Shown here piece by piece: positions 1 through 8,056 of a stretch of DNA of 14,798 bases (position 1 is the stretch's first letter; the number at the start of each line of letters is the position of its first letter). The notes beneath the pieces were generated by a model. The model saw only the letters and a program-made list of their open reading frames with translations. It searched no databases and was not told the DNA's origin. This DNA comes from Victivallales bacterium (GTDB lineage: Bacteria; Verrucomicrobiota; Lentisphaeria; Victivallales; SZUA-371): contig JAQUZV010000021.1 in the NCBI GenBank assembly GCA_028691155.1, positions 1 through 14,798 on the forward strand, in the 5' to 3' direction. A program made the translations under genes and the position numbers.

Positions 1-1
1 G

Positions 2-160
2 ATCCTGTCGGTTTTTGGCTGGTTGACGCCGATTTGGGCGGCGGTTCTTCATTCTCTGAGTACGGTTTTGATCGTGTTCAACAGTGCGCGGCTGGTACGT
101 ACCGGGGAAGAGTTGACGCTGGAAGACAATCGGCGTCAGACCGCGGATATTTCGGCTTAA
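2..160 (+). CDS. P1B-type heavy-metal-transporting ATPase, C-terminal fragment (5' end outside window)
   Basis: An open frame runs from the first bases to a TAA at 158-160, giving 52 residues. It reads ILSVFGWLTPIWAAVLHSLS followed by TVLIVFNSARLVR and a short polar tail. This matches the last transmembrane helix of P1B (CPx-type) ATPases, where a G-x-L-T-P-x-x-A-A-x-x-H segment precedes a conserved N-S/A-x-R-L end. The His in the helix is typical of the Zn/Cd/Co-type members rather than Cu-type ones. That is a family expectation, and the metal cannot be settled from this piece. The protein would sit in the inner membrane and pump metal ions outward. The next gene starts only 22 bp later, so transcription could run through, but function gives no obvious link to the ABC operon. 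Confidence 0.75.
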   Translation: MLSVFGWLTPIWAAVLHSLSTVLIVFNSARLVRTGEELTLEDNRRQTADISA

Positions 161-182
161 TTAAAAAAAAGATGGTGTGATA

Positions 183-1337
183 ATGGCAGAAACCGATAAG
201 ATTCCGGTTATTAATGCGGTCGGGCTGAGCAAGGTGTTCCGTGACTTTTGGAACCGTTCGAAGGCCCGGGCGGTAAACGACATCGATTTTCAGGTTTTTC
301 CGGGAGAAGTGGTCGGCCTGCTGGGCCCGAACGGTTCCGGGAAATCGACTACGGTCAAGATGTTATTGGGGCTGCTTTATCCCACGGCGGGAAATCTGAC
401 CATTTTCGGCCAGTCGCCGCGCGATGTCCGCACCAAGGACCGGATCGGTTATCTGCCGGAAGAATCCTATTTATACAAGTACCTGACCGCGGAAGAAACG
501 CTGGATTTTTTTGCCGCGTTGTTCGACCTGCCGGCGGCGGAACGCCGCCGCCGCATCGAACAGTTGCTGGAAATGGTGGGGCTGGCCCATGCCCGCCGCC
601 GGACGGTCGGGGAATTTTCCAAGGGGATGCAACGGCGGATCGGTCTGGCGCAGGCGATGGTCAATGACCCGTCGCTGTTGATTCTCGATGAACCCACTTC
701 CGGTCTTGACCCGCTGGGCTGCCGGGAAGTCAAAGATCTGATTCTGCTGTTGAAGAAGCGCGGCAAAACGGTGCTGGTGACCAGTCATCTGCTCAGCGAC
801 GTGGAAGATATTTGCGATCGGGTCATCATTCTTTACGGTGGAAAAATCCGGGCGACCGGGACGCTGGACAAGTTGTTGACGCTGCCGGAAACCAGTCGGA
901 TATCCATGCCCATGCTCAAGGGCGAAGAACTGAACCGGGTTTTGGGTGTATTGCGAAAAGAACTTAAAAATGAGTCTTTTACGGTAGATCATCCGCGGAT
1001 GTCGTTGGAAGATTTCTTCCTGCAGGTCATCAACCGGGCCCGGGCCGAAAGCGTGGAAACCGCCGGAGTGGTAAGCGGTGGGCACGTGGCGGAATATCTG
1101 ACCGAAGGCGTGGTCGAAACCGATCCCAAGCAGGTTCTGAACGCGCTGCTGAAAGAAGAAAAAGAACCGGAACCGCCGCCGGCGACCGCGGCGGTGGAAG
1201 AGGAAAAGCCGGAAGTCAAAGCCGAGGTTCTGGAAGGGCTGACCGAGGAAGAACAGGAAGAAGAAGTCCGTCCGGCGGTTCCGGAACCGAAGGAAGATCT
1301 TTCCGAAGTCAACCAGAAGCTGAAAGATTTACTTTAA
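183..1337 (+). CDS. ABC transporter ATP-binding protein (ABC-2 exporter type) with acidic C-terminal tail
   Basis: The ATPase subunit of an ABC exporter, hydrolysing ATP on the cytoplasmic face for the permease encoded next. Numbering from the GTG at 177: Walker A GPNGSGKST about 50-58, Q-loop region GYLPEE about 91-96 (Glu in place of the usual Gln, as often in ABC-2 ATPases), signature FSKGMQ about 147-152, Walker B LLILDEP about 167-173, D-loop SGLDP, and switch His in TSHLL about 204. The ATPase core ends near residue 240. A further ~145 residues include a Glu/Pro-rich stretch (about 325-372) and a short amphipathic end LSEVNQKLKDLL. This makes the protein longer than typical ~300-residue relatives. 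I chose ATG 183, with GTG 177 in frame as the alternative; neither has a strong Shine-Dalgarno. The permease starts 25 bp after the stop, so the two are co-transcribed. Substrate unknown. Confidence 0.93.
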   Translation: MAETDKIPVINAVGLSKVFRDFWNRSKARAVNDIDFQVFPGEVVGLLGPNGSGKSTTVKMLLGLLYPTAGNLTIFGQSPRDVRTKDRIGYLPEESYLYKYLTAEETLDFFAALFDLPAAERRRRIEQLLEMVGLAHARRRTVGEFSKGMQRRIGLAQAMVNDPSLLILDEPTSGLDPLGCREVKDLILLLKKRGKTVLVTSHLLSDVEDICDRVIILYGGKIRATGTLDKLLTLPETSRISMPMLKGEELNRVLGVLRKELKNESFTVDHPRMSLEDFFLQVINRARAESVETAGVVSGGHVAEYLTEGVVETDPKQVLNALLKEEKEPEPPPATAAVEEEKPEVKAEVLEGLTEEEQEEEVRPAVPEPKEDLSEVNQKLKDLL

Positions 1338-1362
1338 ACCGTAAAGGGATCGGATTGAACAG

Positions 1363-2772
1363 ATGATATCACTCTGGAGCATAATCAAACTTACCGCCAA
1401 GGCGACCATGCGATCGCATATTTTTCAGTTGCTGTTGGCGCTGCTGTTGTTGTGCGTGTTCATGATTCCCATGACGATTGCCGGAGACGGCACCGCGTAT
1501 GGCTATATTCAGATTTCCCTGAAATACAGTTTGGCGGTCATCACTTTTATTCTGTCGCTTTCCGTCATCTGGCTGGGGTGTTACTCCATGTCGACCGACG
1601 TGGAAAGTTATCAGCTGCATCTGGTGATTTCCAAGCCGGTGTCCCGATTGAAGATCTGGATTGGAAAATGGCTGGGTGTTCTGCTGATCCATCTGGTGCT
1701 GCTGCTGATTGCCGGCATGACGATTTATTTCCTGATTCTCTGGCAATTTTCGCGGAAGTCGTTCGCCCCGGAACAGAAAGCCCGCATCGAATCGGAAGTA
1801 ATGGTGGGGCGGCGGGTCTTCCGTCCGGAGGCTCCGGACATAGATACCATTGCCCGCAAGATGCTGGAACAGCGGTTGGAAGAGCTCAAGCGGCGTGGCG
1901 ATAAAGTTCCGGAAGTCGACTACAAAACGGCATTGGCGGAAATGCGGAAAGTGGCCGTTGCGCGTTTTGCGGAAATTCAGCCGGGCATGAGCAATATCCG
2001 GGCCTGGCACTTTTCCGGGATTCCCGATACGGGGAAGCCGCTTTTTCTGCGTTTTCGGTTTTATGTCAACAATGTTTCTTCCCGGGAGCAGCGGGTAACG
2101 CGGGGGCAGTGGTTCCGGGCGGTGGAAGACACGGTAGACAAAGATGACGGCAAGGAAAACAAAGAGAAAAAGGCTTATCCGTCTGCGCTTGGTCCGCCGG
2201 AACAATATATGACTGGGGTGTTTCATGAAATCAAGCTGCTGCCGAAATCGGTTTTATGGGACAACAGTGTCGAAGTACTTTTTGCCAATTTGGATCCGAA
2301 AGACAAGCCGTTGATTCTTCAGATGTCCGATGGGCCGAAATTGCTGGTAAGGGCCACCGGATTCTTTGGCAATTTTATCCGGGCGCTGGCGGTTTCGGCG
2401 TTGGAACTGGTGATTCTGGGCGGATTGGCCTGTGCGGTCGGCGGGGTGATGTCGATGCCGGTGGCGATATTCATGGTTTTCTCCTATCTGCTGTTCGGCG
2501 TATTCGCCCAGTTTCTGGTGGGCAACGGGGTGGAAAACCTTGAAGGGGTTACCGGCTATATCGGTTACTGGGTCAGCCGTGGTTTGATGGTGTTGATTAT
2601 TCCGATGCAGAATTTCGACGTGTCGAGTTATATTGCCGACGGCGAGCTGATCGAGTTTGCCCTGATCGGGACGTTGATCTTCAAATATTTCATTCTGAGG
2701 GCGCTGCCGCTGTTCCTGCTGGGAATAATGCTGTACCGGCGACGGGAAATGGGACTGGTGATTAGAAAATGA
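1363..2772 (+). CDS. ABC-2 type transporter permease with large inserted soluble domain
   Basis: A 469-residue membrane protein, the expected partner of the preceding ATPase. Hydrophobic helices are visible at about 20-40, 55-74 and 104-126. A long hydrophilic region follows at about 130-335, then several more helices (about 337-385 and 400-460) and a basic end RRREMGLVIRK. The arrangement of three helices, a soluble insert and three or more helices fits the ABC-2 membrane family (NosY/GldF-like architecture). The insert contains an alternating beta-type pattern near RFRFYVNNVSS and again at VLWDNSVEVLFANL, with a charged Asp/Lys/Glu-rich linker between. By topology it would probably lie outside the inner membrane, which is inference. 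The stop overlaps the next start in ATGA (2769-2772), indicating translational coupling to the helical protein downstream. The substrate cannot be read from the sequence. Confidence 0.87.
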   Translation: MISLWSIIKLTAKATMRSHIFQLLLALLLLCVFMIPMTIAGDGTAYGYIQISLKYSLAVITFILSLSVIWLGCYSMSTDVESYQLHLVISKPVSRLKIWIGKWLGVLLIHLVLLLIAGMTIYFLILWQFSRKSFAPEQKARIESEVMVGRRVFRPEAPDIDTIARKMLEQRLEELKRRGDKVPEVDYKTALAEMRKVAVARFAEIQPGMSNIRAWHFSGIPDTGKPLFLRFRFYVNNVSSREQRVTRGQWFRAVEDTVDKDDGKENKEKKAYPSALGPPEQYMTGVFHEIKLLPKSVLWDNSVEVLFANLDPKDKPLILQMSDGPKLLVRATGFFGNFIRALAVSALELVILGGLACAVGGVMSMPVAIFMVFSYLLFGVFAQFLVGNGVENLEGVTGYIGYWVSRGLMVLIIPMQNFDVSSYIADGELIEFALIGTLIFKYFILRALPLFLLGIMLYRRREMGLVIRK

Positions 2773-4400
2773 ATCGATTCAAATCCTTTATCATGTATCT
2801 GGTGGCGCTGGCGGCGACGGCGGTTCTGCTGGTCGGGGTCGGGATATCGTCCGGCCGACTTAATCAATTGGTGAAAACGCATCATCTGCGGGCGACCGGA
2901 GATATCAAAAATGCCCCGCCGATCGTGACATTCACGACCGTGGCTCTGGGGAGTTTCCGAGGGTTGCTGGCCGATTTGCTGTGGTTGCGGGCGTTGGCGT
3001 TGCAGGATGAGGGCAACTATTTCGAAATGGTACAGCTGGCGTCCTGGATCACCAAATTACAGCCGCGGTTTTCGGGTGCCACGGCGTTTCTGGCCTGGAA
3101 TATGGCCTATAACATTTCGGTGACCTGTTCTTCGCCGGAAGAGCGCTGGCGGTGGATTTCGCGTGGGATCGAACTGTTGCGTGACGAGGCGATCGAATAC
3201 AATCCGGAAGAGGCGTCGCTGTACAAGGAACTCGCCTGGATTTATCAGCACAAGATCGGGAACATCATGGACGATGCCAACTTGTATTATAAGCGTCAGG
3301 TGGCGGAGAGCATGGAGAAAGTTTTCGGCGGAGCGCCGCCGGACTGGAAAGTCTGGGCGGAGACGCCGTCGAGCAACGATAAATTTCTGGCGCGCCTTAC
3401 CCCCGATGACCGGAAAGTGCTGGAACGGGCGCTGGATGATTCCGGTTATACGTTGGGCTCTTTGGAGACGTCTTTCCGCCAGAACGACCGGCTGCCGGAG
3501 GAATTCCTGGCGAAATATCAGGTCTCGGCAGAGGAGATTTCCCGCCTGGTTACTTTTCTGCGGGTGAATTGGCTGGTGAATGTATACAAGATCGATCCCC
3601 GGCTGGTGTTGCAGATCAACAATAAATACGGCGCGCTGGATTGGCGGCTGCCGGAGTCCTATGCCATTTATTGGGCCACCAAAGGGCTGGAAATGACGCC
3701 GTCGCACAAGGATGACAACTGCGAACGAGTGGTGACCCAGGCGCTTCACGACGCGTTTGTGAGTGGACGGTTGCTGATGGTCGACCCGACCAATAATAAC
3801 AATATTATTACCGCGCCGAACCTGAATGTGATCGATGCTCTTCGGGCGGCCTACATCAAGGCTTATAAGGAAGACGATACGGACAGCTTCCGTTCGGCAT
3901 TGATCAACTTCACCAAAGAGGCGGTGGTGGTGTTTTATAATTTCGGACAGTACTCCAAGGCGGAACACTATTATAAGTTGCTGCAGAAGGAGGATCCGGG
4001 CAAAAAGGAATACCGGGCCGGGATGGAGGCTTTTGTTTTGAAGGAGTGGGAGGAATTTGTCCAGCAGGCGTCGCTGCGACAGGCCAACGAAATTATCGGC
4101 GGATTGCTGTTCCGCAGCTGTAACTTCCTGGCCGAGGGGGATGTTGATGCGGCGTTGGGGCAGGAGCAAATGGCCAGGAAGATTTATCTGCGGTATATGA
4201 AGCGGCACGTCCGGACCAAGGGCCGGGTGGGGCTGGCCGATTACAACCAGATGAAAGCTCGAATTACCGAGTCTTGTCTGAAGAATTTCCCGCCCCTGTT
4301 GTCCCGCAGTCTTCGGCTGCAGTTGGAACAGGAGAAGCTGCGGGCGCAGGAAGAGATGGCGGAGCAGAAGAAGCAGGAAGAAGCAGCAGCCGGAAAATGA
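2769..4400 (+). CDS. Membrane-anchored helical (TPR-like) protein linked to the ABC exporter
   Basis: A 543-residue protein of unknown function. Residues about 7-29 form one hydrophobic N-terminal helix, either an uncleaved anchor or a signal peptide. Residues 61-117 hold a dense motif block including FRGLLADLLWLRALALQDEG and, later, ITKLQPRF and LAWNMAYNIS. From memory, similar blocks (ADLLWIRA followed by LDPRF) occur in TPR-like proteins of several phyla. The rest is predominantly helical with aromatic pairs typical of solenoid repeats, for example SLYKELAWIYQHKIG and KAEHYYKLLQKEDPG. The last ~30 residues are a Glu/Gln/Lys-rich probable coiled coil. The start ATG overlaps the permease stop by 4 bp, a strong sign of a shared job with the transporter, perhaps as a scaffold or substrate-handling partner (inference). 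No catalytic motif is visible. Confidence 0.82.
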   Translation: MNRFKSFIMYLVALAATAVLLVGVGISSGRLNQLVKTHHLRATGDIKNAPPIVTFTTVALGSFRGLLADLLWLRALALQDEGNYFEMVQLASWITKLQPRFSGATAFLAWNMAYNISVTCSSPEERWRWISRGIELLRDEAIEYNPEEASLYKELAWIYQHKIGNIMDDANLYYKRQVAESMEKVFGGAPPDWKVWAETPSSNDKFLARLTPDDRKVLERALDDSGYTLGSLETSFRQNDRLPEEFLAKYQVSAEEISRLVTFLRVNWLVNVYKIDPRLVLQINNKYGALDWRLPESYAIYWATKGLEMTPSHKDDNCERVVTQALHDAFVSGRLLMVDPTNNNNIITAPNLNVIDALRAAYIKAYKEDDTDSFRSALINFTKEAVVVFYNFGQYSKAEHYYKLLQKEDPGKKEYRAGMEAFVLKEWEEFVQQASLRQANEIIGGLLFRSCNFLAEGDVDAALGQEQMARKIYLRYMKRHVRTKGRVGLADYNQMKARITESCLKNFPPLLSRSLRLQLEQEKLRAQEEMAEQKKQEEAAAGK

Positions 4401-4454
4401 TTTCCGGCCGCCGGGGGGGGCGGGAGATCATGACCGGGAGGAAGCTTTGCTGCC

Positions 4455-4473
4455 GGCCGGTCCGGCCTTTATT
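4455..4473 (+). terminator. Weak intrinsic terminator candidate after the ABC/TPR operon
   Basis: Stem GGCCG (4455-4459) pairs with CGGCC (4463-4467) over loop GTC and is followed by TTTATT. The stem is GC-only but short and the T-tract is interrupted, so termination here is plausible rather than clear. Confidence 0.35.
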
Positions 4474-4597
4474 CCCATCTGAATCACTGTTCCCGTTATG
4501 GTCGACGGGGCGTTTGCCGCCGCCGGCAAAACCTCGGCGACAGAATGGTTGCCACCCTCGTTATTCCGATAAAAATCCAACAAATTGCGGAAACGGA

Positions 4598-4625
4598 TTG
4601 AAATCCTCGGGATTTATTGTAAAGT
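4598..4625 (+). promoter_or_regulatory. Candidate sigma-70-type promoter for tig-clpP-clpX
   Basis: TTGAAA (4598-4603) is separated by 16 bp from TAAAGT (4620-4625), in the AT-rich part of the gap and about 110 bp before the tig start. Both boxes deviate from consensus. The -10 candidate overlaps the left arm of an inverted repeat, GTAAAGT (4619-4625) with ACTTTAC (4638-4644). Confidence 0.35.
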
Positions 4626-4644
4626 AAAATCCGTTTAACTTTAC
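4619..4644. repeat. 7-bp inverted repeat GTAAAGT-N12-ACTTTAC upstream of tig
   Basis: The arms at 4619-4625 and 4638-4644 are perfect reverse complements separated by 12 bp, with arm centres 19 bp apart. This geometry would suit a dimeric regulator on adjacent faces of DNA, or a weak RNA hairpin. It overlaps the putative -10 box of the tig promoter. No known operator is recognised. Confidence 0.4.
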
Positions 4645-4736
4645 CAGTCGGGCCGTCCTGGTATTTTACGACGACGGCAGTGGACAGCAAATAACACATT
4701 GGCGACAATATTAACAAAAATGGTAGGAATACAACC

Positions 4737-6053
4737 ATGTCGGAAAATCTTAAAGCTGCAATTGAGTTGAAGTGTTCGGAAGTTCAGCCGGGTCAGGTCA
4801 AGGCCGAATATAAGGTAGCGCGGCAGGCGATCGGCGCCGAGGCGGCCGAAGTCGCCCGGGGAATGGTCGATTATGTTCAGGTTCCCGGTTTCCGCAAAGG
4901 AAAAGCGCCGGTAAAAATGGTAATGGTCAAATATCTGCCCCAGATCAAGGATGAATTGATGCGCAAGGTCATGGGCGCGGCGATGGATAAGTTTGCGGAC
5001 GAACAGGGGACGGAAGCGGTTGCGTTCAATCTGCCCGAGGGCGGCAAATTTCCGGAACTGGAACTGGACCAGGATTTGGCGCTGGAACTGTTGTTCGACG
5101 TGGCGCCGCAGTTTGAGGTGCCCGAATACCGGAGTTTGAAAGTGAATGTGGCGCCGAAAGAAATCAGCGATGCCGATATCGATGAACGGATTGAAGCATA
5201 TAAGAAGATGTATGCGGAATATCAGGATATTCCCGGTCCCGCGGCACGGGAAGACATGTTGCAGGTGGCTTATACTTCCGATTTCGTTTTGCCGGAAGAC
5301 GCTTCCGCGACCCTGAAACGTCAGGCGGCCAACGAAGAAAGCTGGCTCTGGCTCAATGAACCGGAAGTCATTCCCGGCGGCATTGCGGCCCTGATCGGCG
5401 CCGAAGTCGGAAAGGAATACTCGTTTGCCGCGGTTTACCCGGAAGATTACCGCGAAGCCGAATTGGCCGGGAAAACGGTCAACTATCAAGTCCGGGTGAA
5501 TAAAATGCAGCGCCGGGAACCGATTGCCGACATTGCCGGGCTGTGCGCCAAGATGAATCTGGAAAACGAAGCCAAACTGCGCGAACAGATCAGCGCCTCA
5601 CTGGCGATCGATGCCAAGAACAAGGCTGCCGGCGAAACGCGGGAAAAAATTCAGGCCCTGTTGGAAGAAAAGGTGGGTCCGCTGGTGATTCCGCCGACCT
5701 TGATGGCTCAGGAAACCCAGAAGGAACTGCGCCGCATTGCCAACAATCTGGTGAAGACGGAAGCCGATGCGGAAAAATTCAAAGCCGATATTTCGAAGCA
5801 CAAGGCGGCGGCGGAAGAAGCGGCCAAGAACAAGTTGACCCGGTTCTTCATCATGCAGAAGATTGCCAAAAAAGAAGACATCAAGGTAAATGAAAATGAA
5901 GTCGATCTGCAGATCAAGGGCATGAGCCGTTATTATGGTCTGCGGGCCAATGATCTGCGCAAGGTAATGGAAGAAAACGGCGGCATGGACGATCTGCAGG
6001 AAGACCTGTTGACGGCCAAGGTTCTCGACTTCCTGGCGAAGCAAATCGCCTGA
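4737..6053 (+). CDS. tig: Trigger factor (ribosome-associated chaperone)
   Basis: Trigger factor binds the ribosome near the exit tunnel and shields nascent chains. The N-terminal ribosome-docking domain has the signature GFRKGKAP at residues 51-58. The middle region, about 150-260, corresponds to the FKBP-like PPIase domain, recognisable from EVIPGGIAALIGAEVGKEYS and then YPEDY and LAGK. The C-terminal helical arms (about 265-438) are rich in Ala, Glu and Lys. At 438 residues the length is normal. The start ATG has AGGA at 4725-4728, 8 bp upstream. The PPIase domain is degenerate: the usual GFE after IP is GGI, and the usual Phe before PEDY is Tyr, so isomerase activity is doubtful while chaperone function should remain. 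It is followed by clpP and clpX, the classic tig-clpP-clpX order. The identity is firm from the signature and the neighbours. Confidence 0.96.
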   Translation: MSENLKAAIELKCSEVQPGQVKAEYKVARQAIGAEAAEVARGMVDYVQVPGFRKGKAPVKMVMVKYLPQIKDELMRKVMGAAMDKFADEQGTEAVAFNLPEGGKFPELELDQDLALELLFDVAPQFEVPEYRSLKVNVAPKEISDADIDERIEAYKKMYAEYQDIPGPAAREDMLQVAYTSDFVLPEDASATLKRQAANEESWLWLNEPEVIPGGIAALIGAEVGKEYSFAAVYPEDYREAELAGKTVNYQVRVNKMQRREPIADIAGLCAKMNLENEAKLREQISASLAIDAKNKAAGETREKIQALLEEKVGPLVIPPTLMAQETQKELRRIANNLVKTEADAEKFKADISKHKAAAEEAAKNKLTRFFIMQKIAKKEDIKVNENEVDLQIKGMSRYYGLRANDLRKVMEENGGMDDLQEDLLTAKVLDFLAKQIA

Positions 6054-6084
6054 TGGCGCCGTTGACGAGACAATTAACATATAC

Positions 6085-6090
6085 AGGTGA
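6085..6090 (+). promoter_or_regulatory. Ribosome-binding site that selects the clpP start
   Basis: AGGTGA lies 5 bp before ATG 6096 and matches the anti-Shine-Dalgarno well. It overlaps the GTG at 6087, so that in-frame upstream codon is unlikely to be the start. Confidence 0.7.
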
Positions 6091-6095
6091 AAATC

Positions 6096-6701
6096 ATGCA
6101 GAATTCCGTACTCGTTCCGATGGTGGTTGAACAAACCGGACATGGCGAGAGAGGTTATGACATCTATTCCCGGTTGCTCAAAGACCGGATTATTTTGTTG
6201 GGCACGCCGGTGGACGATAATGTCGCCAACCTGATCGTGGCTCAGCTGTTGTTCCTCCAGGCGGAAGATCCGAAAAAGGATATCGACCTGTATATCAACA
6301 GCCCCGGCGGTTCCATCACCGCCGGACTGGCCATTTACGACACGATGCAGATTCTTTCCTGTGACGTGAAAACATTCTGTATCGGCCAGGCGGCCAGTAT
6401 GGGCGCGGTGCTGCTTTGCGCCGGCGCCCGGGGTAAGCGTTATGCCCTGCCGAACGCCCGGATCATGATTCATCAGCCTTGGGGCGGGGCGGAAGGTACG
6501 GCGGCCGACATCAGTATTCAGGCGCAGGAAATTTTGCGGTTGCGCAGTATGCTCAACGATATTATCGCCAAACATACCGGACAAAACGTCAAAAAAGTGG
6601 CGGCGGATACGGAACGCGACCATTTCATGTCGCCGGAAGAAGCGTTGGAATACGGCATTGTCGACCAGATTTTGAGTAAAGAAATCAAAGAGCAGAAATA
6701 A
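6096..6701 (+). CDS. clpP: ATP-dependent Clp protease proteolytic subunit ClpP
   Basis: A serine peptidase (family S14) forming the 14-subunit chamber that degrades proteins unfolded by ClpX. From ATG 6096 the protein has 201 residues. The catalytic triad is visible: Ser101 in GQAASMGA, His126 in MIHQPWGG, and Asp175 in TERDHFMS. Other family marks are YINSPGGSITAGLAIYDTM and the N-terminal RGYDIYSRLLKDRII, the latter forming the axial and handle region. A short N-terminal extension before these may be a processed propeptide, as in E. coli ClpP. It lies 42 bp after tig and 20 bp before clpX, so all three are probably one transcript. All key residues are present, and it should be active. Confidence 0.98.
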   Translation: MQNSVLVPMVVEQTGHGERGYDIYSRLLKDRIILLGTPVDDNVANLIVAQLLFLQAEDPKKDIDLYINSPGGSITAGLAIYDTMQILSCDVKTFCIGQAASMGAVLLCAGARGKRYALPNARIMIHQPWGGAEGTAADISIQAQEILRLRSMLNDIIAKHTGQNVKKVAADTERDHFMSPEEALEYGIVDQILSKEIKEQK

Positions 6702-6721
6702 CAGATTCAGGCGGGAAGCAA

Positions 6722-8050
6722 ATGGCAGGAAAAAATAAGAACGGCGAAGCGCTGATTTGTTCCTTTTGTGGGCGTTCGGCAGATCAGCCGGGCGTCGGAC
6801 AGTTGATTTCCAGTCCGACCGGAGCAACGATATGCCGGAATTGTGTGGACATCTGCCAGGGGCTTTTCCGCGGCGATGCGGAAAAACCGGCCCCGGCGGA
6901 CGCTTTCGAAATTCCGCAGTTGAAAGTACCGTCCCCCATGGCCATCAAGACGGAATTGGATAAGTTTGTCATCGGACAGGAACATGCCAAGAAAGTGTTG
7001 TCGGTGGCGGTGCACAACCATTATAAACGGCTGCTGCACAAACGTGAACTGCAAAACGGGACTGCGGGGGCGGAGGACGAGGCGATCGACATCGAAAAAA
7101 GCAATGTGCTGATGATCGGTCCGACCGGTTCCGGCAAAACGTTGCTGGCCCGGACGCTGGCCCGGATGCTCGACGTGCCGTTTTGCATTTGCGATGCGAC
7201 GACGCTGACGGAAGCCGGTTATGTCGGGGAAGACGTGGAAAATATTATTCTCCGGCTGCTTCAGGCGGCGGATTACGATGTGGCCCGGGCTCAGATCGGG
7301 ATCATCTATGTGGATGAAATCGACAAAATCGCCCGCAAGACCGAAAATGTTTCAATTACCCGCGATGTCTCCGGGGAAGGGGTGCAGCAGGCGCTGCTCA
7401 AGATTCTGGAAGGGTCGGTGGCCAATGTCCCGCCCAAGGGCGGCCGCAAGCATCCCCATCAGGAATACATTCAGGTGGATACGACCAATATTCTGTTTAT
7501 CTGCGCCGGGGCTTTTATCGGCATCGATAAAATCATTCAGCGCCGGGCCGGGAAGCAGATTCTCGGCTTCAAGCGGGAAGAAATAGAGCAGGATGCACTC
7601 TCGCGGCATGCCGGCAGCGACGAGTTGTTACGCAACTGCGAACCGGAAGATCTGATTAAATTCGGACTGATTCCCGAATTCATCGGTCGTCTGCCGATTG
7701 TCGCGGCGCTGAAAGACCTGGACCGGGATGATCTGGTTCGGATTTTGACCGAACCGAAGAATGCTCTGACCCGTCAGTTCCAGCAACTGATGGCGATGGA
7801 AGACATGAAGTTGACGTTTCGGGACGATGCGCTGGTGGCGCTGGCGGAACTGGCCATGAAAAAGGGCACCGGTGCCCGCGGGTTGCGGGCCATTCTCGAA
7901 GAGATGATGCTCGATATCATGTATCAGGTTCCGTCGCAAAGCAAGATCAAAGAGTGCGTCATTACGGCGGATGTGGTCAATAACGGCGTGGAACCGATTT
8001 TGAAACGCAAAACGGTGGGGTCGAAAAGCCGCAAAGCGGTGAACAGTTGA
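6722..8050 (+). CDS. clpX: ATP-dependent Clp protease ATP-binding subunit ClpX
   Basis: A AAA+ unfoldase that recognises, unfolds and feeds substrates into ClpP. It has 442 residues, close to the family's ~420. The N-terminal zinc-binding domain has Cys13, Cys16, Cys38 and Cys41 (CSFC and CRNC). Walker A GPTGSGKT is at about 133-140, pore-loop GYVGED at about 166-171, and Walker B IIYVDEID at about 194-201. The RKH pore motif is at about 242-244, and the ClpP-docking LGF loop at about 281-283. The C-terminal small domain has GARGLRAILEEMMLDIMY. The ATG follows a GGCGGGAAG purine-rich site. A Thr/Ala/Glu-rich linker NGTAGAEDEA (about 112-121) precedes the AAA+ module, as in several ClpX proteins. 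Transcription appears to end at the hairpins directly after the stop. Confidence 0.98.
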   Translation: MAGKNKNGEALICSFCGRSADQPGVGQLISSPTGATICRNCVDICQGLFRGDAEKPAPADAFEIPQLKVPSPMAIKTELDKFVIGQEHAKKVLSVAVHNHYKRLLHKRELQNGTAGAEDEAIDIEKSNVLMIGPTGSGKTLLARTLARMLDVPFCICDATTLTEAGYVGEDVENIILRLLQAADYDVARAQIGIIYVDEIDKIARKTENVSITRDVSGEGVQQALLKILEGSVANVPPKGGRKHPHQEYIQVDTTNILFICAGAFIGIDKIIQRRAGKQILGFKREEIEQDALSRHAGSDELLRNCEPEDLIKFGLIPEFIGRLPIVAALKDLDRDDLVRILTEPKNALTRQFQQLMAMEDMKLTFRDDALVALAELAMKKGTGARGLRAILEEMMLDIMYQVPSQSKIKECVITADVVNNGVEPILKRKTVGSKSRKAVNS

Positions 8051-8056
8051 TATTCC

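Larger units (their letters stand above)
4401..4736 (+). other. Intergenic region between ABC operon and tig; no gene seen
   Basis: This 336-bp stretch has no convincing coding frame. It holds a G-run (GGGGGGGG) just after the upstream stop, a weak terminator-like hairpin at 4455-4473, and a GC-rich hairpin with stem TTTGCCG/CGGCAAA at 4513-4530 lacking a T-tract. The last 140 bp are AT-rich, with a promoter candidate and a 7-bp inverted repeat before tig. The opposite-strand frame starting at 4738 begins with hydrophobic residues but has no visible ribosome-binding site and overlaps the tig start, so I treat it as chance. Confidence 0.6.

Noticed and set aside
4496..4738. 80-residue frame on the - strand with a hydrophobic N-terminus upstream of tig
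   Set aside because: It overlaps the tig start antisense, has no ribosome-binding site I can see, and its later part is a translation of the inverted hairpin region. It looks like chance.
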